Numbered from the stretch's first letter, positions 18,178 through 33,833 are shown. The stretch: DNA of 64,000 nucleotides from Pseudomonas poae (GCF_001439785.1 NZ_JYLI01000003.1:248001-312000); one strand, 5' to 3'. Notes: generated by a model from the letters alone, not told the origin. Made by a program: numbers and translations.

Positions 18178-18206
18178 AGTGGCGGAAAGTGGCACAAAGT
18201 GGGTTT
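18178..18206 (+). promoter_or_regulatory. MraZ operator: three 10-bp direct repeats
   Basis: AGTGGCGGAA, AGTGGCACAA and AGTGGGTTT(T) recur with a 10-bp period at 18178, 18188 and 18198, just after the -10. MraZ is known to bind closely spaced direct TGGGN-type repeats next to its own promoter, and placement here fits autorepression. Confidence 0.7.
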
Positions 18207-18244
18207 TTTGAACGTAAAACGCTAAAATTTGGAGAAACGCATCT

Positions 18245-18700
18245 GTGTTTCGCGGAGCTAACGCAATCAGTCTCGATGCAAAAGGCCGTCTCGCTATGCC
18301 GAGCCGGTATCGTGACGAGCTGATTTCGCGAAGTTCCGGGCAATTAATCATCACGATCGATGCCGTAGATCCTTGTTTGTGTGTTTACCCGCTCGATGAG
18401 TGGGAGTTGATCGAAACCAAGCTGCGTGCCTTGCCTTCATTGCGTGAAGAAAACCGCCGTCTGCAGCGTTTGCTGATTGGTAATGCCGTCGACCTCGAAC
18501 TCGATGGCAGTGGTCGTTTCCTGGTGCCCCCGCGTTTGCGCGAATACGCCAGGCTCGACAAGCGCGCAATGCTGGTTGGCCAACTGAACAAGTTCCAATT
18601 GTGGGACGAAGATGCCTGGGATGCTGTTTCCGCAGCTGACCTGGCGGCTATTCAACAACCGGGCGCCATGCCCGACGAACTGCGTGATCTGATCCTGTGA
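18245..18700 (+). CDS. mraZ: Transcriptional regulator MraZ
   Basis: A 151-residue protein with two AbrB-like SpoVT swapped-hairpin halves ([19 protein letters not shown] at about 8-26 and [19 protein letters not shown] at about 77-95). It represses the dcw promoter. The GTG start at 18245 is preceded by GGAG at 18231-18234; the spacing is slightly long. First gene of the cluster. Its 3-prime end overlaps rsmH by 4 bp. The three direct repeats upstream are its likely binding site. Confidence 0.93.
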   Translation: MFRGANAISLDAKGRLAMPSRYRDELISRSSGQLIITIDAVDPCLCVYPLDEWELIETKLRALPSLREENRRLQRLLIGNAVDLELDGSGRFLVPPRLREYARLDKRAMLVGQLNKFQLWDEDAWDAVSAADLAAIQQPGAMPDELRDLIL

Positions 18701-19640
18701 CTATTGATAGCGGCTTTAACCACATCACCGTACTGCTTGACGAAGCCGTTGAGGCTCTCGCCGTACGCGCGGATGGCTGCTATCTGGACGGCACGTTCGG
18801 CAGGGGCGGGCATAGCCGCCTGATACTCAGCCAGCTCGGGTCCGACGGTAAACTCCTCGGGTTCGACAAAGACCCTCAAGCGATTGCCACCGGGCAAGCG
18901 CTAGCGGCCGAAGACGGCCGCTTTGTCGTTGTGCAGCGCAGCTTTGCCGAGCTGGGTGCCGAAGTGGCCGAGCGCGGCATGGCAGGCAAGGTGGCCGGGG
19001 TTTTGCTCGACCTGGGCGTGTCTTCGCCGCAGCTCGACGACCCGGAGCGCGGCTTCAGTTTCATGAACGACGGCCCACTCGACATGCGCATGGACCCTAC
19101 CCGTGGCGTCAGCGCCGCGCAGTTCATCGCCACCGCCCCGGTGGAAGAAATCGCCCGCGTGTTCAAGGAGTACGGTGAAGAGCGCTTCGCCGGCCGCATG
19201 GCACGTGCCGTGGTCGAACGCCGGGAGATCCAGCCGTTCGAGCGCACCGCAGATCTTGCCGAAGTGCTGAAAGTCGCCAACCCTGCCTGGGAAAAAGGCA
19301 AGAACCCGGCGACCCGTGCGTTCCAGGGCCTGCGCATTCACGTCAACAACGAATTGGGCGACCTGGAAGCCGGCCTCGAAGCCGCCCTGGACGCCCTGGA
19401 AGTGGGCGGTCGCCTGGTGGTGATCAGCTTCCACTCGCTGGAAGACCGCATCGTCAAACTGTTCATGCGCCGCCTCGTCAAGGGCGAGTCCGACAACCTG
19501 CCGCGCAACCTGCCGGTGCGGTTCGAGGCCTTCGTGCCGAAAATCAAGATCCATGGCAAAGCGCAGTTCGCCTCCGAAGCCGAACTCAAGGCCAACCCAC
19601 GTTCCCGTAGCGCCGTCATGCGCGTCGCGGAGAAGTTGCG

Positions 19641-19644
<4 letters not shown>
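18697..19644 (+). CDS. rsmH: 16S rRNA (cytosine1402-N4)-methyltransferase RsmH
   Basis: A 315-residue MraW-family SAM-dependent methyltransferase that modifies base C1402 of 16S rRNA, the same nucleotide whose ribose is methylated by RsmI, encoded just upstream. Motifs are [16 protein letters not shown] near 28-43 (SAM site), [12 protein letters not shown] near 106-117, and [11 protein letters not shown] near 245-255. It starts at a GTG within the mraZ stop (GTGA overlap) and ends in a 4-bp overlap with ftsL, suggesting translational coupling. Confidence 0.95.
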
Positions 19645-21675
<2,031 letters not shown>

Positions 21676-21676
<1 letters not shown>

Positions 21677-23139
21677 TGTCTCTTAGCCTGAACAAGATTT
21701 TTGCTCACGCCGGCCGCGATCTGCTGATTCGCGAGCTGACCCTGGACAGCCGTAATGTGCGAGCCGGTGACCTGTTCCTGGCCGTGCCGGGTGGCAAGTT
21801 CGATGGCCGTGAACATATTGCCGATGCCTTGCAGCGCGGTGCGGCAGCCGTGGCCTATGAAGTGGAAGGCGCCACCGTGCTGCCGATCACCGATGTGCCG
21901 CTGATTCCGGTCAAGGGCCTGGCCAGGCAGCTGTCGGATATCGCTGGGCGCTTTTACGGTGAGCCGAGCCGCCATCTCAACCTCGTCGGCGTGACGGGCA
22001 CCAACGGCAAGACCAGCGTGACCCAACTGGTCGCCCAGGCCCTTGACCTGCTGGGCCAGAACTGCGGCATCGTCGGCACCCTGGGTACCGGCTTTTACGG
22101 CGCTCTGCAAAGCGGCCTGCACACCACGCCGAACCCGATCGCCGTGCAGGCGACCCTGGCCGACCTGAAAAAGGCCGGGGCCGGAGCCGTCGCCATGGAA
22201 GTGTCGTCCCACGGCCTTGACCAGGGACGCGTCACCGCGCTGGCCTTCGATGTGGCTGTGATGACCAATCTGTCTCGCGACCACCTCGACTACCACGGCA
22301 CCATGGAGGCGTACGGTGCCGCCAAGGCCAGGCTGTTTGCCTGGAACGACCTCAAGTGCCGCGTGATCAACCTGGACGACGACTTCGGCCGGCAACTGGC
22401 TGCGCAGCACAGCGAAGCGCGTCTGATCACCTACAGCCTGGAAGATTCGAGCGCCTACCTTTATTGCCGTCAGGCCCAATTCAACGACGAAGGCGTGCGC
22501 GCCACGCTGGTGACGCCGCAAGGCGAGCACCACCTGCGCAGCACCTTGCTCGGCCGTTTCAACCTGAGCAACGTGCTCGCCGCTGTCGGCGCCTTGCTCG
22601 GCCTGGATTACGCCCTCGACGAAATTCTCAAAGTGCTGCCAATGCTCGAAGGCCCTGCCGGACGTATGCAGCGCCTGGGCGGCGGCGCGCAGCCGCTGGT
22701 GGTGGTCGATTACGCCCACACCCCAGACGCGCTGGAAAAAGTCCTGTCGGCGCTGCGCCCGCATGCCAAGGGCAAGCTGCTGTGCCTGTTCGGCTGCGGC
22801 GGTGACCGTGATCGTGGCAAGCGTCCGCTGATGGCCGGCATCGTCGAGCGCCTGGCCGACGGCGTGCTGGTGACCGATGACAACCCGCGCAGCGAAGATC
22901 CCGCGCGGATTTTCGACGACATTCGCCAAGGCTTCAAAGACACCGCGAACGTGACTTTCGTCGCCGGGCGCGGCGCCGCCATTGCCCAACTGATCGCCAG
23001 TGCCAGCGCGGACGACGTGGTGGTACTGGCGGGCAAAGGTCATGAGGACTATCAGGAAATCAACGGCGAACGCCATGCCTTCTCCGATCTGGTCGAGGCC
23101 GATCGTGCCCTGACTGCCTGGGAGGCCGCCCATGCTTAA
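21676..23139 (+). CDS. murE: UDP-MurNAc-L-Ala-D-Glu--meso-diaminopimelate ligase MurE
   Basis: A 487-residue Mur ligase adding meso-diaminopimelate to the peptidoglycan stem peptide in the cytoplasm. The ATP-binding loop GVTGTNGKTSVTQL is at about 110-123, and the DNPR motif that selects diaminopimelate over lysine is at about 401-404 (TDDNPRSEDP). One-base TGATG overlap with ftsI and 8-bp overlap with murF. Confidence 0.95.
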
Positions 23140-24502
23140 AGCCATGACGTTCAACGAACTGGCCCAGGCCCTGTCGGCGCGCATGCTGTCCGGCGATTGC
23201 CGATTCGACGGTGTCAGTATCGACAGCCGCAACATTACGCCTGGGCAATTGTTCGTGGCGTTGACCGGCCCGCGTTTCGACGGCCATGACTACCTGAACG
23301 ACGTGGCCGCCAAGGGCGCCGCAGGTGCCCTGGTTGAGCGCGAAGTGGCGGGCGCTGCCCTGCCGCAACTGCTGGTCGCCGACACTCGTCTGGCCCTGGG
23401 CCAGTTGGGTGCGCTGAACCGTTGCGCATTCGATAAACCCGTGGCAGCCATCACTGGCTCCAGCGGCAAGACCACGGTCAAGGAGTTGCTCGCCGGCGTG
23501 CTGCGTACTCGCGGCCCGGTGCTCGCCACCCGTGGCAACCTCAACAATGATTTCGGTGCACCGCTGACCCTGCTCGAACTGGCCCCGGAACATACCGCTG
23601 CCGTGATCGAGCTGGGCGCCTCGCGCGTCGGCGAAATCGCCTATACCGTGGCGCTGACCAAGCCCCACGTTGCCGTAATCAACAACGCAGGCACCGCCCA
23701 CGTGGGCGAATTCGGCGGCCCGGAAAAGATCGTCGAGGCCAAGGGTGAAATCCTTGAAGGCCTGGACGCTTCGGGCACGGCCGTGTTGAACCTCGACGAC
23801 AAGGCTTTCGAGACCTGGCGCATCCGCGCCGACGGTCGCAAGGTGCTGACGTTCGCGGTGCTCAATGCCGCGGCGGATTTTCATGCCTCCCACATCGCCG
23901 TCGACGCCCGTGGCTGCCCGTCCTTCACCCTGCACACGCCACAAGGCAGCGCGCCTGTGCAACTGAATCTGCTGGGTAACCATAACGTCGCCAACGCCCT
24001 GGCCGCCGCCGCCGCCGCCCATGCCCTGGGCGTCTCGCTGGCCGGTATCGCCAGCGGCCTGGGCGCGGTGCAGCCGGTCAAGGGCCGCACGGTCGCGCAA
24101 CTGGCCGGTAACGGCATGCGCGTGATCGATGACACCTACAACGCCAACCCGTCCTCCATCAATGCCGCTGTCGACCTGCTCAAAGGTTTTGCCGGGCGCA
24201 AGGTGCTGGTGCTGGGCGATATCGGCGAGCTGGGCGACTGGGCCGAGCAGGGCCATCGCGAAGTCGGCGCGTATGCCGCCGGCAAAGTCGACGCCCTCTA
24301 CGCCGTCGGCCCGAACATGGCCCATGCGGTCTCGGCCTTTGGCAACGGTGCGCAGCATTTCGCCACCCAGGGCGAGCTGATCCAGGCCCTGACGGCGGCT
24401 GAACAAGATCCACAGACAACCCTTTTGATCAAGGGGTCGCGCAGCGCGGTGATGGAAAACGTCGTCGCAGCCTTGTGCGGTTCCAGTACGGAGAAACATT
24501 AA
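23132..24502 (+). CDS. murF: UDP-MurNAc-tripeptide--D-Ala-D-Ala ligase MurF
   Basis: A 456-residue Mur ligase that adds D-Ala-D-Ala, completing the UDP-MurNAc-pentapeptide. The ATP loop is [14 protein letters not shown] at about 107-120, the NLNNDFGAP segment near 137, and [10 protein letters not shown] near 334 are typical of MurF. ATG at 23132 lies inside the end of murE (8-bp overlap); the stop TAA shares its last base with the mraY start. Confidence 0.95.
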   Translation: MLKAMTFNELAQALSARMLSGDCRFDGVSIDSRNITPGQLFVALTGPRFDGHDYLNDVAAKGAAGALVEREVAGAALPQLLVADTRLALGQLGALNRCAFDKPVAAITGSSGKTTVKELLAGVLRTRGPVLATRGNLNNDFGAPLTLLELAPEHTAAVIELGASRVGEIAYTVALTKPHVAVINNAGTAHVGEFGGPEKIVEAKGEILEGLDASGTAVLNLDDKAFETWRIRADGRKVLTFAVLNAAADFHASHIAVDARGCPSFTLHTPQGSAPVQLNLLGNHNVANALAAAAAAHALGVSLAGIASGLGAVQPVKGRTVAQLAGNGMRVIDDTYNANPSSINAAVDLLKGFAGRKVLVLGDIGELGDWAEQGHREVGAYAAGKVDALYAVGPNMAHAVSAFGNGAQHFATQGELIQALTAAEQDPQTTLLIKGSRSAVMENVVAALCGSSTEKH

Positions 24503-25584
24503 TGCTGCTGCTGCTGGCTGAGTATCTGCAACAGTTTCACAAAGGCTTCGCGGTCTTTCAGTACCTGACCCTGCGCGGGATTCTCGGTGTGCTGACCGCG
24601 TTGTGCTTGTCGCTGTTTCTGGGTCCGTGGATGATCCGCACCCTGCAGAACCTGCAAATTGGTCAATCGGTGCGCAATGACGGCCCGCAGTCGCACCTGT
24701 CCAAATCCGGCACGCCAACCATGGGCGGCGCGTTGATCCTGTCGTCCATCGGCATCAGCACGTTGCTCTGGGCTGACCTGCACAACCGCTACGTGTGGGT
24801 GGTGCTGCTGGTGACCCTGTTGTTCGGTGCCATCGGCTGGGTCGATGACTACCGCAAAGTGATCGAGAAAAATTCCAAGGGCCTGCCGAGCCGCTGGAAG
24901 TACTTCTGGCAGTCGGTATTCGGCCTGGCCGCGGCGATCTTCCTGTACACCACCGCGCCAAGCGCTGTGGAAACCACGCTGATTATCCCGATGCTCAAGG
25001 ACGCCAGCATTCCACTGGGCATTGGCTTCGTGGTGCTGACCTATTTCGTGATCGTCGGCTCCAGCAACGCGGTCAACCTGACCGACGGCCTCGACGGCCT
25101 GGCGATCATGCCGACGGTGATGGTGGGTGGCGCGCTCGGGATCTTCTGCTACTTGTCGGGTAACGTGAAATTCGCTGAATACCTGCTGATTCCCTACGTA
25201 CCGGGCGCGGGTGAGCTGATTGTGTTCTGCGGCGCCCTTATCGGTGCGGGCCTGGGGTTCCTCTGGTTCAACACCTACCCGGCGCAGGTCTTCATGGGCG
25301 ATGTCGGCGCACTGGCGCTGGGCGCCGCACTGGGCACCATCGCCGTGATCGTGCGCCAGGAAATCGTGCTGTTCATCATGGGCGGTGTGTTCGTGATGGA
25401 AACCCTGTCGGTGGTCATCCAAGTGGCGTCCTTCAAGCTGACCGGGCGCCGCGTGTTTCGCATGGCGCCGATTCACCACCACTTTGAACTCAAGGGCTGG
25501 CCCGAGCCACGCGTGATCGTCCGTTTCTGGATCATCACCGTGATTCTGGTCCTGGTCGGCCTTGCCACGCTGAAACTGAGGTAG
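24502..25584 (+). CDS. mraY: Phospho-MurNAc-pentapeptide transferase MraY
   Basis: A 360-residue, ten-helix inner-membrane enzyme that moves phospho-MurNAc-pentapeptide onto undecaprenyl phosphate, giving lipid I. Landmarks are the cytoplasmic [10 protein letters not shown] near 70, the VDDYRK aspartates near 115, [10 protein letters not shown] near 193, and MAPIHHHFE near 322 (HHH motif). The ATG at 24502 is chosen over an upstream in-frame start (24475) because it overlaps the murF stop by one base and gives the usual length. Confidence 0.95.
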   Translation: MLLLLAEYLQQFHKGFAVFQYLTLRGILGVLTALCLSLFLGPWMIRTLQNLQIGQSVRNDGPQSHLSKSGTPTMGGALILSSIGISTLLWADLHNRYVWVVLLVTLLFGAIGWVDDYRKVIEKNSKGLPSRWKYFWQSVFGLAAAIFLYTTAPSAVETTLIIPMLKDASIPLGIGFVVLTYFVIVGSSNAVNLTDGLDGLAIMPTVMVGGALGIFCYLSGNVKFAEYLLIPYVPGAGELIVFCGALIGAGLGFLWFNTYPAQVFMGDVGALALGAALGTIAVIVRQEIVLFIMGGVFVMETLSVVIQVASFKLTGRRVFRMAPIHHHFELKGWPEPRVIVRFWIITVILVLVGLATLKLR

Positions 25585-25589
25585 AACGA

Positions 25590-26936
25590 GTGTCCCTGAT
25601 CGCTTCAGACCACTTCCGCATCGTTGTCGGCCTCGGCAAGAGCGGCATGTCCCTGGTTCGCTTCCTGGCGAACCGGGGCACGTCGTTTGCCGTGGCCGAC
25701 ACGCGGGAAAATCCACCGGAGCTGGTCACGCTGCGCCGTGACTACCCGCAGGTGGAAGTGCGTTGTGGCGAGCTGGACGTCGAGTTCCTGTGCCGCGCCG
25801 ATGAGCTCTACGTGAGCCCCGGCCTGGCCCTGGCGACTCCCGCCCTGCAAGCAGCGGCGGCACGTGGTGTGAAGCTGTCCGGCGATATCGACTTGTTTGC
25901 GCGCAATGCCAAGGCACCCATCGTGGCCATCAGCGGTTCCAACGCCAAAAGCACCGTGACTACCCTCGTGGGCGAAATGGCGGCTGCGGCCGGCAAGCGC
26001 GTGGCGGTCGGCGGCAACCTTGGCGTACCGGCGCTGGACCTGCTCAGCGACGACGTCGAGCTTTACGTGATGGAGTTGTCGAGCTTCCAGCTGGAAACCA
26101 CCCACGACCTCGGCGCCGAAGTCGCCACCGTATTGAACGTGAGTGAAGACCACATGGATCGCTACAGCGGCCTGCCGGCTTATCACTTGGCCAAGCACCG
26201 GATCTTCCGCGGTGCGCGGCAGGTGGTGGTCAACCGCCAGGATGCCCTGAGCCGTCCGTTGATGGGCGAAGGCCTGCCGTGCTGGACCTTCGGCCTGGGC
26301 AAACCCGACTTCAAGGGCTTCGGCATTCGTGAAGAGAACGGCGAGAAATACCTGGCCTTCGAATTCGAACACCTGATGCCGGTGCGCGAGCTGAAAATCC
26401 GTGGCGCCCATAACCAGTCCAATGCCCTCGCGGCCCTGGCGCTGGGGCATGCCGTGGGCCTGCCGTTCGACGCCATGCTGGCGAGCCTGCGCACCTTCGG
26501 CGGTCTCGAGCATCGCTGCCAATGGGTTCGCGACCTTGACGGCGTGAGCTATTACAACGATTCCAAGGCCACCAACGTCGGCGCTGCATTGGCAGCCATC
26601 GAAGGCCTGGGCGCCGATATTGACGGCAAGCTGGTGCTGATCGCCGGTGGCGACGGCAAGGGTGCCGACTTCAAGGACCTCAAGGCGCCAGTCGCCGCCC
26701 ATTGCCGCGCCGTGGTGTTGATGGGCCGTGACTCGGACCTGATCGCCGCCGCCCTCGGTAACGACGTGGTGCAAGTACGTGCCGCTTCCCTCGACGACGC
26801 GATTGCCCAGTGCAAGGCCCTGGCCCAATCGGGCGATGCGGTGCTGCTGTCGCCAGCGTGCGCCAGTTTCGACATGTTCAAGAACTATGAAGAGCGCGGC
26901 CAGTTGTTCGCTCGCGCCGTGGAGGCTTTGGCATGA
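25590..26936 (+). CDS. murD: UDP-MurNAc-L-alanine--D-glutamate ligase MurD
   Basis: A 448-residue Mur ligase that adds D-glutamate. The ATP loop reads AISGSNAKSTVTTL at about 110-123 (GSNAKST rather than the common GTNGKST; I recall this variant as normal for Pseudomonas MurD). SEDHMDRY near 185 and YYNDSKATN near 317 are further family markers. GTG start five bases after mraY; 4-bp overlap with ftsW. Confidence 0.95.
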   Translation: MSLIASDHFRIVVGLGKSGMSLVRFLANRGTSFAVADTRENPPELVTLRRDYPQVEVRCGELDVEFLCRADELYVSPGLALATPALQAAAARGVKLSGDIDLFARNAKAPIVAISGSNAKSTVTTLVGEMAAAAGKRVAVGGNLGVPALDLLSDDVELYVMELSSFQLETTHDLGAEVATVLNVSEDHMDRYSGLPAYHLAKHRIFRGARQVVVNRQDALSRPLMGEGLPCWTFGLGKPDFKGFGIREENGEKYLAFEFEHLMPVRELKIRGAHNQSNALAALALGHAVGLPFDAMLASLRTFGGLEHRCQWVRDLDGVSYYNDSKATNVGAALAAIEGLGADIDGKLVLIAGGDGKGADFKDLKAPVAAHCRAVVLMGRDSDLIAAALGNDVVQVRAASLDDAIAQCKALAQSGDAVLLSPACASFDMFKNYEERGQLFARAVEALA

Positions 26937-28156
26937 GCCTCAACCTGAGAAACATCATCAAGCCATATCCGTCGCCGATCATCACCGGGCGCGGCATTGA
27001 CCTTGATTTCCCGATGCTCGCCGGCTGCCTCGCGCTGCTGGGCCTGGGCCTGGTGATGATCACCTCGGCATCGTCCGAAGTGGCCGCCGTGCAGTCGGGC
27101 AACACCCTCTACATGATGATCCGTCACCTGGTGTACCTGGTGATCGGCCTCGGCGCGTGCATCGTCACCATGATGATTCCCATCGCCACCTGGCAACGCC
27201 TGGGCTGGCTGATGCTGATCGGTGCATTTGGCCTGCTGATCATGGTGATCCTGCCCGGCATCGGCCGCGAGGTGAACGGCTCGATGCGCTGGATCGGCTT
27301 CGGCGCGTTCAACGTGCAGCCGTCGGAAATCGCCAAGGTGTTCGTGGTCATCTACCTCGCCGGTTATCTGGTGCGTCGTCAGAAAGAAGTGCGCGAGAGC
27401 TGGATGGGCTTTTTCAAACCGTTCATCGTGCTGCTGCCGATGGCCGGCCTGTTGCTGATGGAGCCTGACTTCGGCGCCACCGTGGTGATGATGGGCGCGG
27501 CGGCGGCGATGCTGTTTCTCGGCGGCGTCGGTCTGTTCCGCTTTACCTTGATGGTGGTGCTGGCGGTGGCCGCGGTCACCGTGCTGGTGCAGGCGCAACC
27601 CTACCGGATGGCGCGTCTGATTACCTTTACCGATCCCTGGTCCGATCAATTCGGCTCCGGCTACCAGTTGACCCAGGCGCTGATCGCCTTCGGTCGCGGC
27701 GAGTGGCTGGGCGTGGGCCTGGGCAACAGCGTGCAGAAACAGTTCTACCTGCCGGAAGCCCACACCGACTTCGTGTTCTCGGTGCTTGCCGAAGAACTCG
27801 GCGTGGTCGGCTCGTTGTGCACCGTCGCGCTGTTCGTGTTCGTGTGTGTGCGCGGCATGTACATCGGCTTGTGGGCCGAGAAGGCCAAACAATATTTCGC
27901 CGCTTATGTGGCGTACGGTCTGTCGTTCCTGTGGATCGGCCAGTTCCTGATCAACATCGGCGTGAACGTCGGCCTGCTGCCGACCAAGGGCCTGACCTTG
28001 CCGTTCCTCAGTTACGGCGGCAGTTCGTTGGTGATTTGCTGTGCGTGCCTGGGCTTGTTGCTGCGCATCGAGTGGGAAAGTCGAACCCACCTGGGCAGCG
28101 AAGAGATGGAGTTCAGCGAAAGCGACTTCGCCGAGGAGCCGACCCATGGGCGCTAA
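26933..28156 (+). CDS. ftsW: Septal peptidoglycan glycosyltransferase FtsW
   Basis: A 407-residue SEDS-family polytopic membrane protein that polymerises lipid II at the septum together with FtsI. Hydrophobic segments run throughout. SEDS landmarks are NGSMRWIGFGAFNVQPSE near 113-130, PDFGATVV near 178, the EAHTDFVFSVLAEELG segment near 275 (catalytic Asp of the family), and LPFLSYGGSS near 360. ATGA overlap with murD and an 11-bp overlap with murG. Confidence 0.95.
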   Translation: MSLNLRNIIKPYPSPIITGRGIDLDFPMLAGCLALLGLGLVMITSASSEVAAVQSGNTLYMMIRHLVYLVIGLGACIVTMMIPIATWQRLGWLMLIGAFGLLIMVILPGIGREVNGSMRWIGFGAFNVQPSEIAKVFVVIYLAGYLVRRQKEVRESWMGFFKPFIVLLPMAGLLLMEPDFGATVVMMGAAAAMLFLGGVGLFRFTLMVVLAVAAVTVLVQAQPYRMARLITFTDPWSDQFGSGYQLTQALIAFGRGEWLGVGLGNSVQKQFYLPEAHTDFVFSVLAEELGVVGSLCTVALFVFVCVRGMYIGLWAEKAKQYFAAYVAYGLSFLWIGQFLINIGVNVGLLPTKGLTLPFLSYGGSSLVICCACLGLLLRIEWESRTHLGSEEMEFSESDFAEEPTHGR

Positions 28157-29208
28157 TGTGCTGATCATGGCGGGCGGCACCGGGGGCCATGTGTTCCCGG
28201 CCCTGGCGTGTGCGCGTGAATTCCAGAACCGTGGCTACAGCGTGCACTGGCTGGGTACACCGCGCGGCATCGAAAACGAGCTGGTGCCGAACGCCGGTTT
28301 GCCGCTGCATCTGATCAACGTCACCGGCCTGCGCGGCAAGAGCAAATTGTCCCTGCTCAAGGCACCGTTGGTGTTGCTCAAGGCAGTGTGGCAGGCGCGC
28401 AAGGTTATCCGTCAATTACAGCCGGTGTGCGTGCTCGGCTTTGGCGGCTATGTGACCGGTCCTGGCGGTGTGGCGGCAAAACTCGCCGGCGTGCCGGTGA
28501 TCGTGCACGAACAGAATGCCGTCGCCGGCACCGCCAACCGCTTGCTGGTGCCGTTGGCCGCGCGGGTGTGTGAAGCCTTCCCGAATACGTTTGCCGCCTC
28601 GGACAAGCGCCGCACCACCGGCAACCCGGTGCGCACCGAGCTGTTTATGGACATCGCGCGCCAGGCCTTGGCCGGGCGCAAGGCGCACCTGCTGATCCTG
28701 GGCGGAAGCCTGGGCGCAGAGCCGTTGAACAAATTGCTGCCGGAAGCGGTGGCGCAACTCCCTGAGGAATTGCGCCCGGAGATCTTCCACCAGGCCGGCA
28801 AGAACCACGATGAAGTCACCGCCACGCGTTACCGCGAAGCCGGTGTGGACGCCAATGTGCAGCCCTTCATCAAAGACATGGCCCAAGCCTATGGCTGGGC
28901 CGACCTGGTGGTCTGCCGCGCTGGCGCGCTGACTGTCAGTGAACTGGCCGCCGCCGGTCTGCCGTCCTTGCTGGTGCCTTTGCCCCATGCCATCGACGAT
29001 CACCAGACTCGCAACGCCGAATATTTGGCCGGGGAGGGCGCTGCCTTCCTGCTGCCGCAAAGAACGACTGGCGCCGCCGATTTGGCCGCACGCCTGACCG
29101 AGGTTTTGATGCAACCGGAACGACTGAACAGCATGGCGAGCACCGCAAGCCGCCTGGCCAAACCTGACGCCACTCGCACCGTGGTCGATATCTGCCTGGA
29201 GGTGGCCC

Positions 29209-29216
<8 letters not shown>
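28146..29216 (+). CDS. murG: Lipid I N-acetylglucosaminyltransferase MurG
   Basis: A 356-residue GT-B-fold enzyme on the inner face of the membrane that adds GlcNAc to lipid I to make lipid II. The N-terminal [14 protein letters not shown] loop at 8-21, [11 protein letters not shown] near 100, and the HEQNAVAG segment near 122 are family hallmarks; the donor-site GAGAL-type stretch appears as [10 protein letters not shown] near 260. ATG at 28146 lies inside ftsW, giving an 11-bp overlap. 8-bp overlap with murC. Confidence 0.95.
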
Positions 29217-31607
<2,391 letters not shown>

Positions 31608-31610
31608 GAC

Positions 31611-32480
31611 ATGAAAGGCGCATCGCTTCGTCATCAGCCCTCCCAAGCACCGAGCCGCAAGCCGGTGCCACGGGGTGCCAGCCGCATGGTGGCTAAAGAG
31701 CCGATGTCGGCGCGCCTGCCGAAAGCCAATTTTGGTTTCCTCAAGGCGCTGTTCTGGCCGGTGCTGCTGGTGGTGTTGGGCTTTGGCACTTATGAAGGTG
31801 CGCAGCGGCTGTTGCCGTATGCCGACCGGCCGATCACCAAAATCAGTGTGCAGGGTGACTTGAGCTACATCAGCCAGCAGGCGGTACAGCAGCGCATCGG
31901 CCCGTACCTGGCGGCGAGCTTTTTCACCATCGACCTGGCCGGGATGCGCTCGGAGCTGGAACAGATGCCGTGGATCGCTCACGCCGAGGTGCGCCGTGTA
32001 TGGCCGGACCAGGTGACTATCCGTCTGGAAGAGCAACTGCCGGTAGCGCGTTGGGGTAACGAGGCGCTGTTGAACAACCAGGGCCAGGCGTTCACCCCGC
32101 GTGAGCTGGCCAACTATGAGCACCTGCCGCAGCTGTTCGGGCCGCAGCGGGCGCAGCAGCAAGTGATGCAGCAGTACCAGGCCTTGAGCCAGATGCTGCG
32201 GCCGCTGGGCTTCTCCATTGCACGCCTGGAACTGCGTGAGCGGGGCAGCTGGTTTTTGACGACCGGGGCAGGCAGTTCCGGCCCGGGTATCGAGTTGTTG
32301 CTGGGACGCGACCGCTTGGTGGAGAAGATGCGCCGTTTCATTGCCATCTACGACAAGACCTTGAAAGAACAGATTACGAACATTGCGAGCGTCGACCTGC
32401 GTTACGCCAACGGCCTGGCCGTCGGCTGGCGTGAACCGGCTGCGCCGACGACAGACAAACCCGCTGTCGCGAAGAATTAA
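31611..32480 (+). CDS. ftsQ: Cell division protein FtsQ
   Basis: A 289-residue bitopic protein of the divisome that complexes with FtsL and FtsB. A cytoplasmic tail rich in basic residues is followed by one transmembrane segment at about 43-60 ([18 protein letters not shown]). The POTRA domain follows ([18 protein letters not shown] near 75-95), then the beta domain ([18 protein letters not shown] near 122). Three bases separate it from ddlB. The C-terminus extends slightly beyond the core domain, which is common in the family. Confidence 0.94.
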   Translation: MKGASLRHQPSQAPSRKPVPRGASRMVAKEPMSARLPKANFGFLKALFWPVLLVVLGFGTYEGAQRLLPYADRPITKISVQGDLSYISQQAVQQRIGPYLAASFFTIDLAGMRSELEQMPWIAHAEVRRVWPDQVTIRLEEQLPVARWGNEALLNNQGQAFTPRELANYEHLPQLFGPQRAQQQVMQQYQALSQMLRPLGFSIARLELRERGSWFLTTGAGSSGPGIELLLGRDRLVEKMRRFIAIYDKTLKEQITNIASVDLRYANGLAVGWREPAAPTTDKPAVAKN

Positions 32481-32495
32481 GAAGAGGCAGGACCC

Positions 32496-33758
32496 ATGGC
32501 AAACGTGCAAAGCGGCAAAATGATCGTCGGTCTCGATATCGGCACCTCCAAGGTGGTGGCGCTGGTCGGCGAGGTCGGGGAAGACGGCGTGATCGAGATC
32601 GTCGGTATTGGCACGCATCCGTCCCGGGGCCTGAAGAAGGGCGTGGTGGTGAACATCGAGTCCACTGTGCAGTCGATCCAGCGCGCCATCGAAGAAGCGC
32701 AGCTGATGGCCGGTTGCCGAATTCACTCGGCGTTCGTCGGCGTGGCCGGCAACCATATCCGCAGCCTGAACTCCCACGGCATCGTGGCGATCCGCGACCG
32801 TGAAGTCAGCTCGGCGGACCTTGAGCGCGTACTCGACGCCGCCCAGGCCGTGGCAATTCCGGCGGACCAGCGCGTGCTGCACACCCTGCCGCAGGACTAC
32901 GTGATCGATAACCAGGAAGGCGTGCGTGAGCCTCTGGGCATGTCGGGCGTGCGTCTGGAAGCCAAGGTTCACGTGGTGACCTGCGCCGTCAACGCTGCAC
33001 AGAACATTGAAAAATGCGTGCGCCGCTGCGGCCTGGAAATCGATGACATCATTCTGGAGCAACTGGCGTCGGCGTATTCGGTACTCACCGACGACGAGAA
33101 AGAACTGGGCGTGTGCCTGGTCGATATCGGCGGCGGCACTACAGACATTGCGATCTTCACCGAGGGTGCGATTCGTCACACCGCTGTGATCCCGATTGCG
33201 GGCGATCAGGTCACCAACGACATCGCCATGGCGCTGCGCACACCGACCCAGTACGCCGAAGAAATCAAGATTCGCTACGCCTGTGCCCTGGCCAAGCTGG
33301 CCGGTGCCGGCGAGACCATCAAGGTGCCGAGCGTGGGCGACCGTCCACCGCGCGAATTGTCGCGCCAGGCCTTGGCCGAAGTGGTCGAGCCGCGCTACGA
33401 CGAGCTGTTCACCCTGATCCAGGCTGAACTGCGTCGCAGCGGCTACGAAGATCTGATCCCGGCCGGCATCGTGCTGACCGGTGGCACCTCGAAGATGGAA
33501 GGCGCGGTCGAACTGGCCGAGGAAATCTTCCACATGCCAGTGCGCCTGGGCTTGCCCCATGGCGTCAAAGGCCTCGGCGATGTCGTGCGCAACCCGATTT
33601 ATTCCACCGGTGTGGGCTTGCTGTTGTATGGGCTGCAAAAGCAGACCGACGGCATCTCCATGTCGGGCCCGAGTATTCGCGACAGCTACCGCAGCGACGA
33701 CGAAGCGAAAGCGCCGTTGTTCGAGCGGCTGCAGGCGTGGGTCAAAGGCAATTTCTAA
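32496..33758 (+). CDS. ftsA: Cell division protein FtsA
   Basis: A 420-residue actin-like ATPase that tethers FtsZ to the inner membrane and recruits later divisome proteins. GLDIGTSKVVALVGEV near 10-25 is the phosphate-1 motif, CLVDIGGGTTDIAIF near 207-221 phosphate 2, and VLTGGTSKMEG near 326-336 the adenosine motif. The C-terminal amphipathic membrane-targeting helix is the last residues (FERLQAWVKGNF). GAGGCAGG before the ATG. Closely follows ftsQ. Confidence 0.95.
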   Translation: MANVQSGKMIVGLDIGTSKVVALVGEVGEDGVIEIVGIGTHPSRGLKKGVVVNIESTVQSIQRAIEEAQLMAGCRIHSAFVGVAGNHIRSLNSHGIVAIRDREVSSADLERVLDAAQAVAIPADQRVLHTLPQDYVIDNQEGVREPLGMSGVRLEAKVHVVTCAVNAAQNIEKCVRRCGLEIDDIILEQLASAYSVLTDDEKELGVCLVDIGGGTTDIAIFTEGAIRHTAVIPIAGDQVTNDIAMALRTPTQYAEEIKIRYACALAKLAGAGETIKVPSVGDRPPRELSRQALAEVVEPRYDELFTLIQAELRRSGYEDLIPAGIVLTGGTSKMEGAVELAEEIFHMPVRLGLPHGVKGLGDVVRNPIYSTGVGLLLYGLQKQTDGISMSGPSIRDSYRSDDEAKAPLFERLQAWVKGNF

Positions 33759-33833
33759 AGACTTACCGTGACACCGCAACACCCGTAACAAGCAGTAGGC
33801 GAAAAAACTAGAGAAAATGAAAGGAGAGGGAAC

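Noticed and set aside
23060..24718. Minus-strand frame of about 550 codons over murF and mraY
   Set aside because: Antisense shadow of two certain genes, with no start context or domain.
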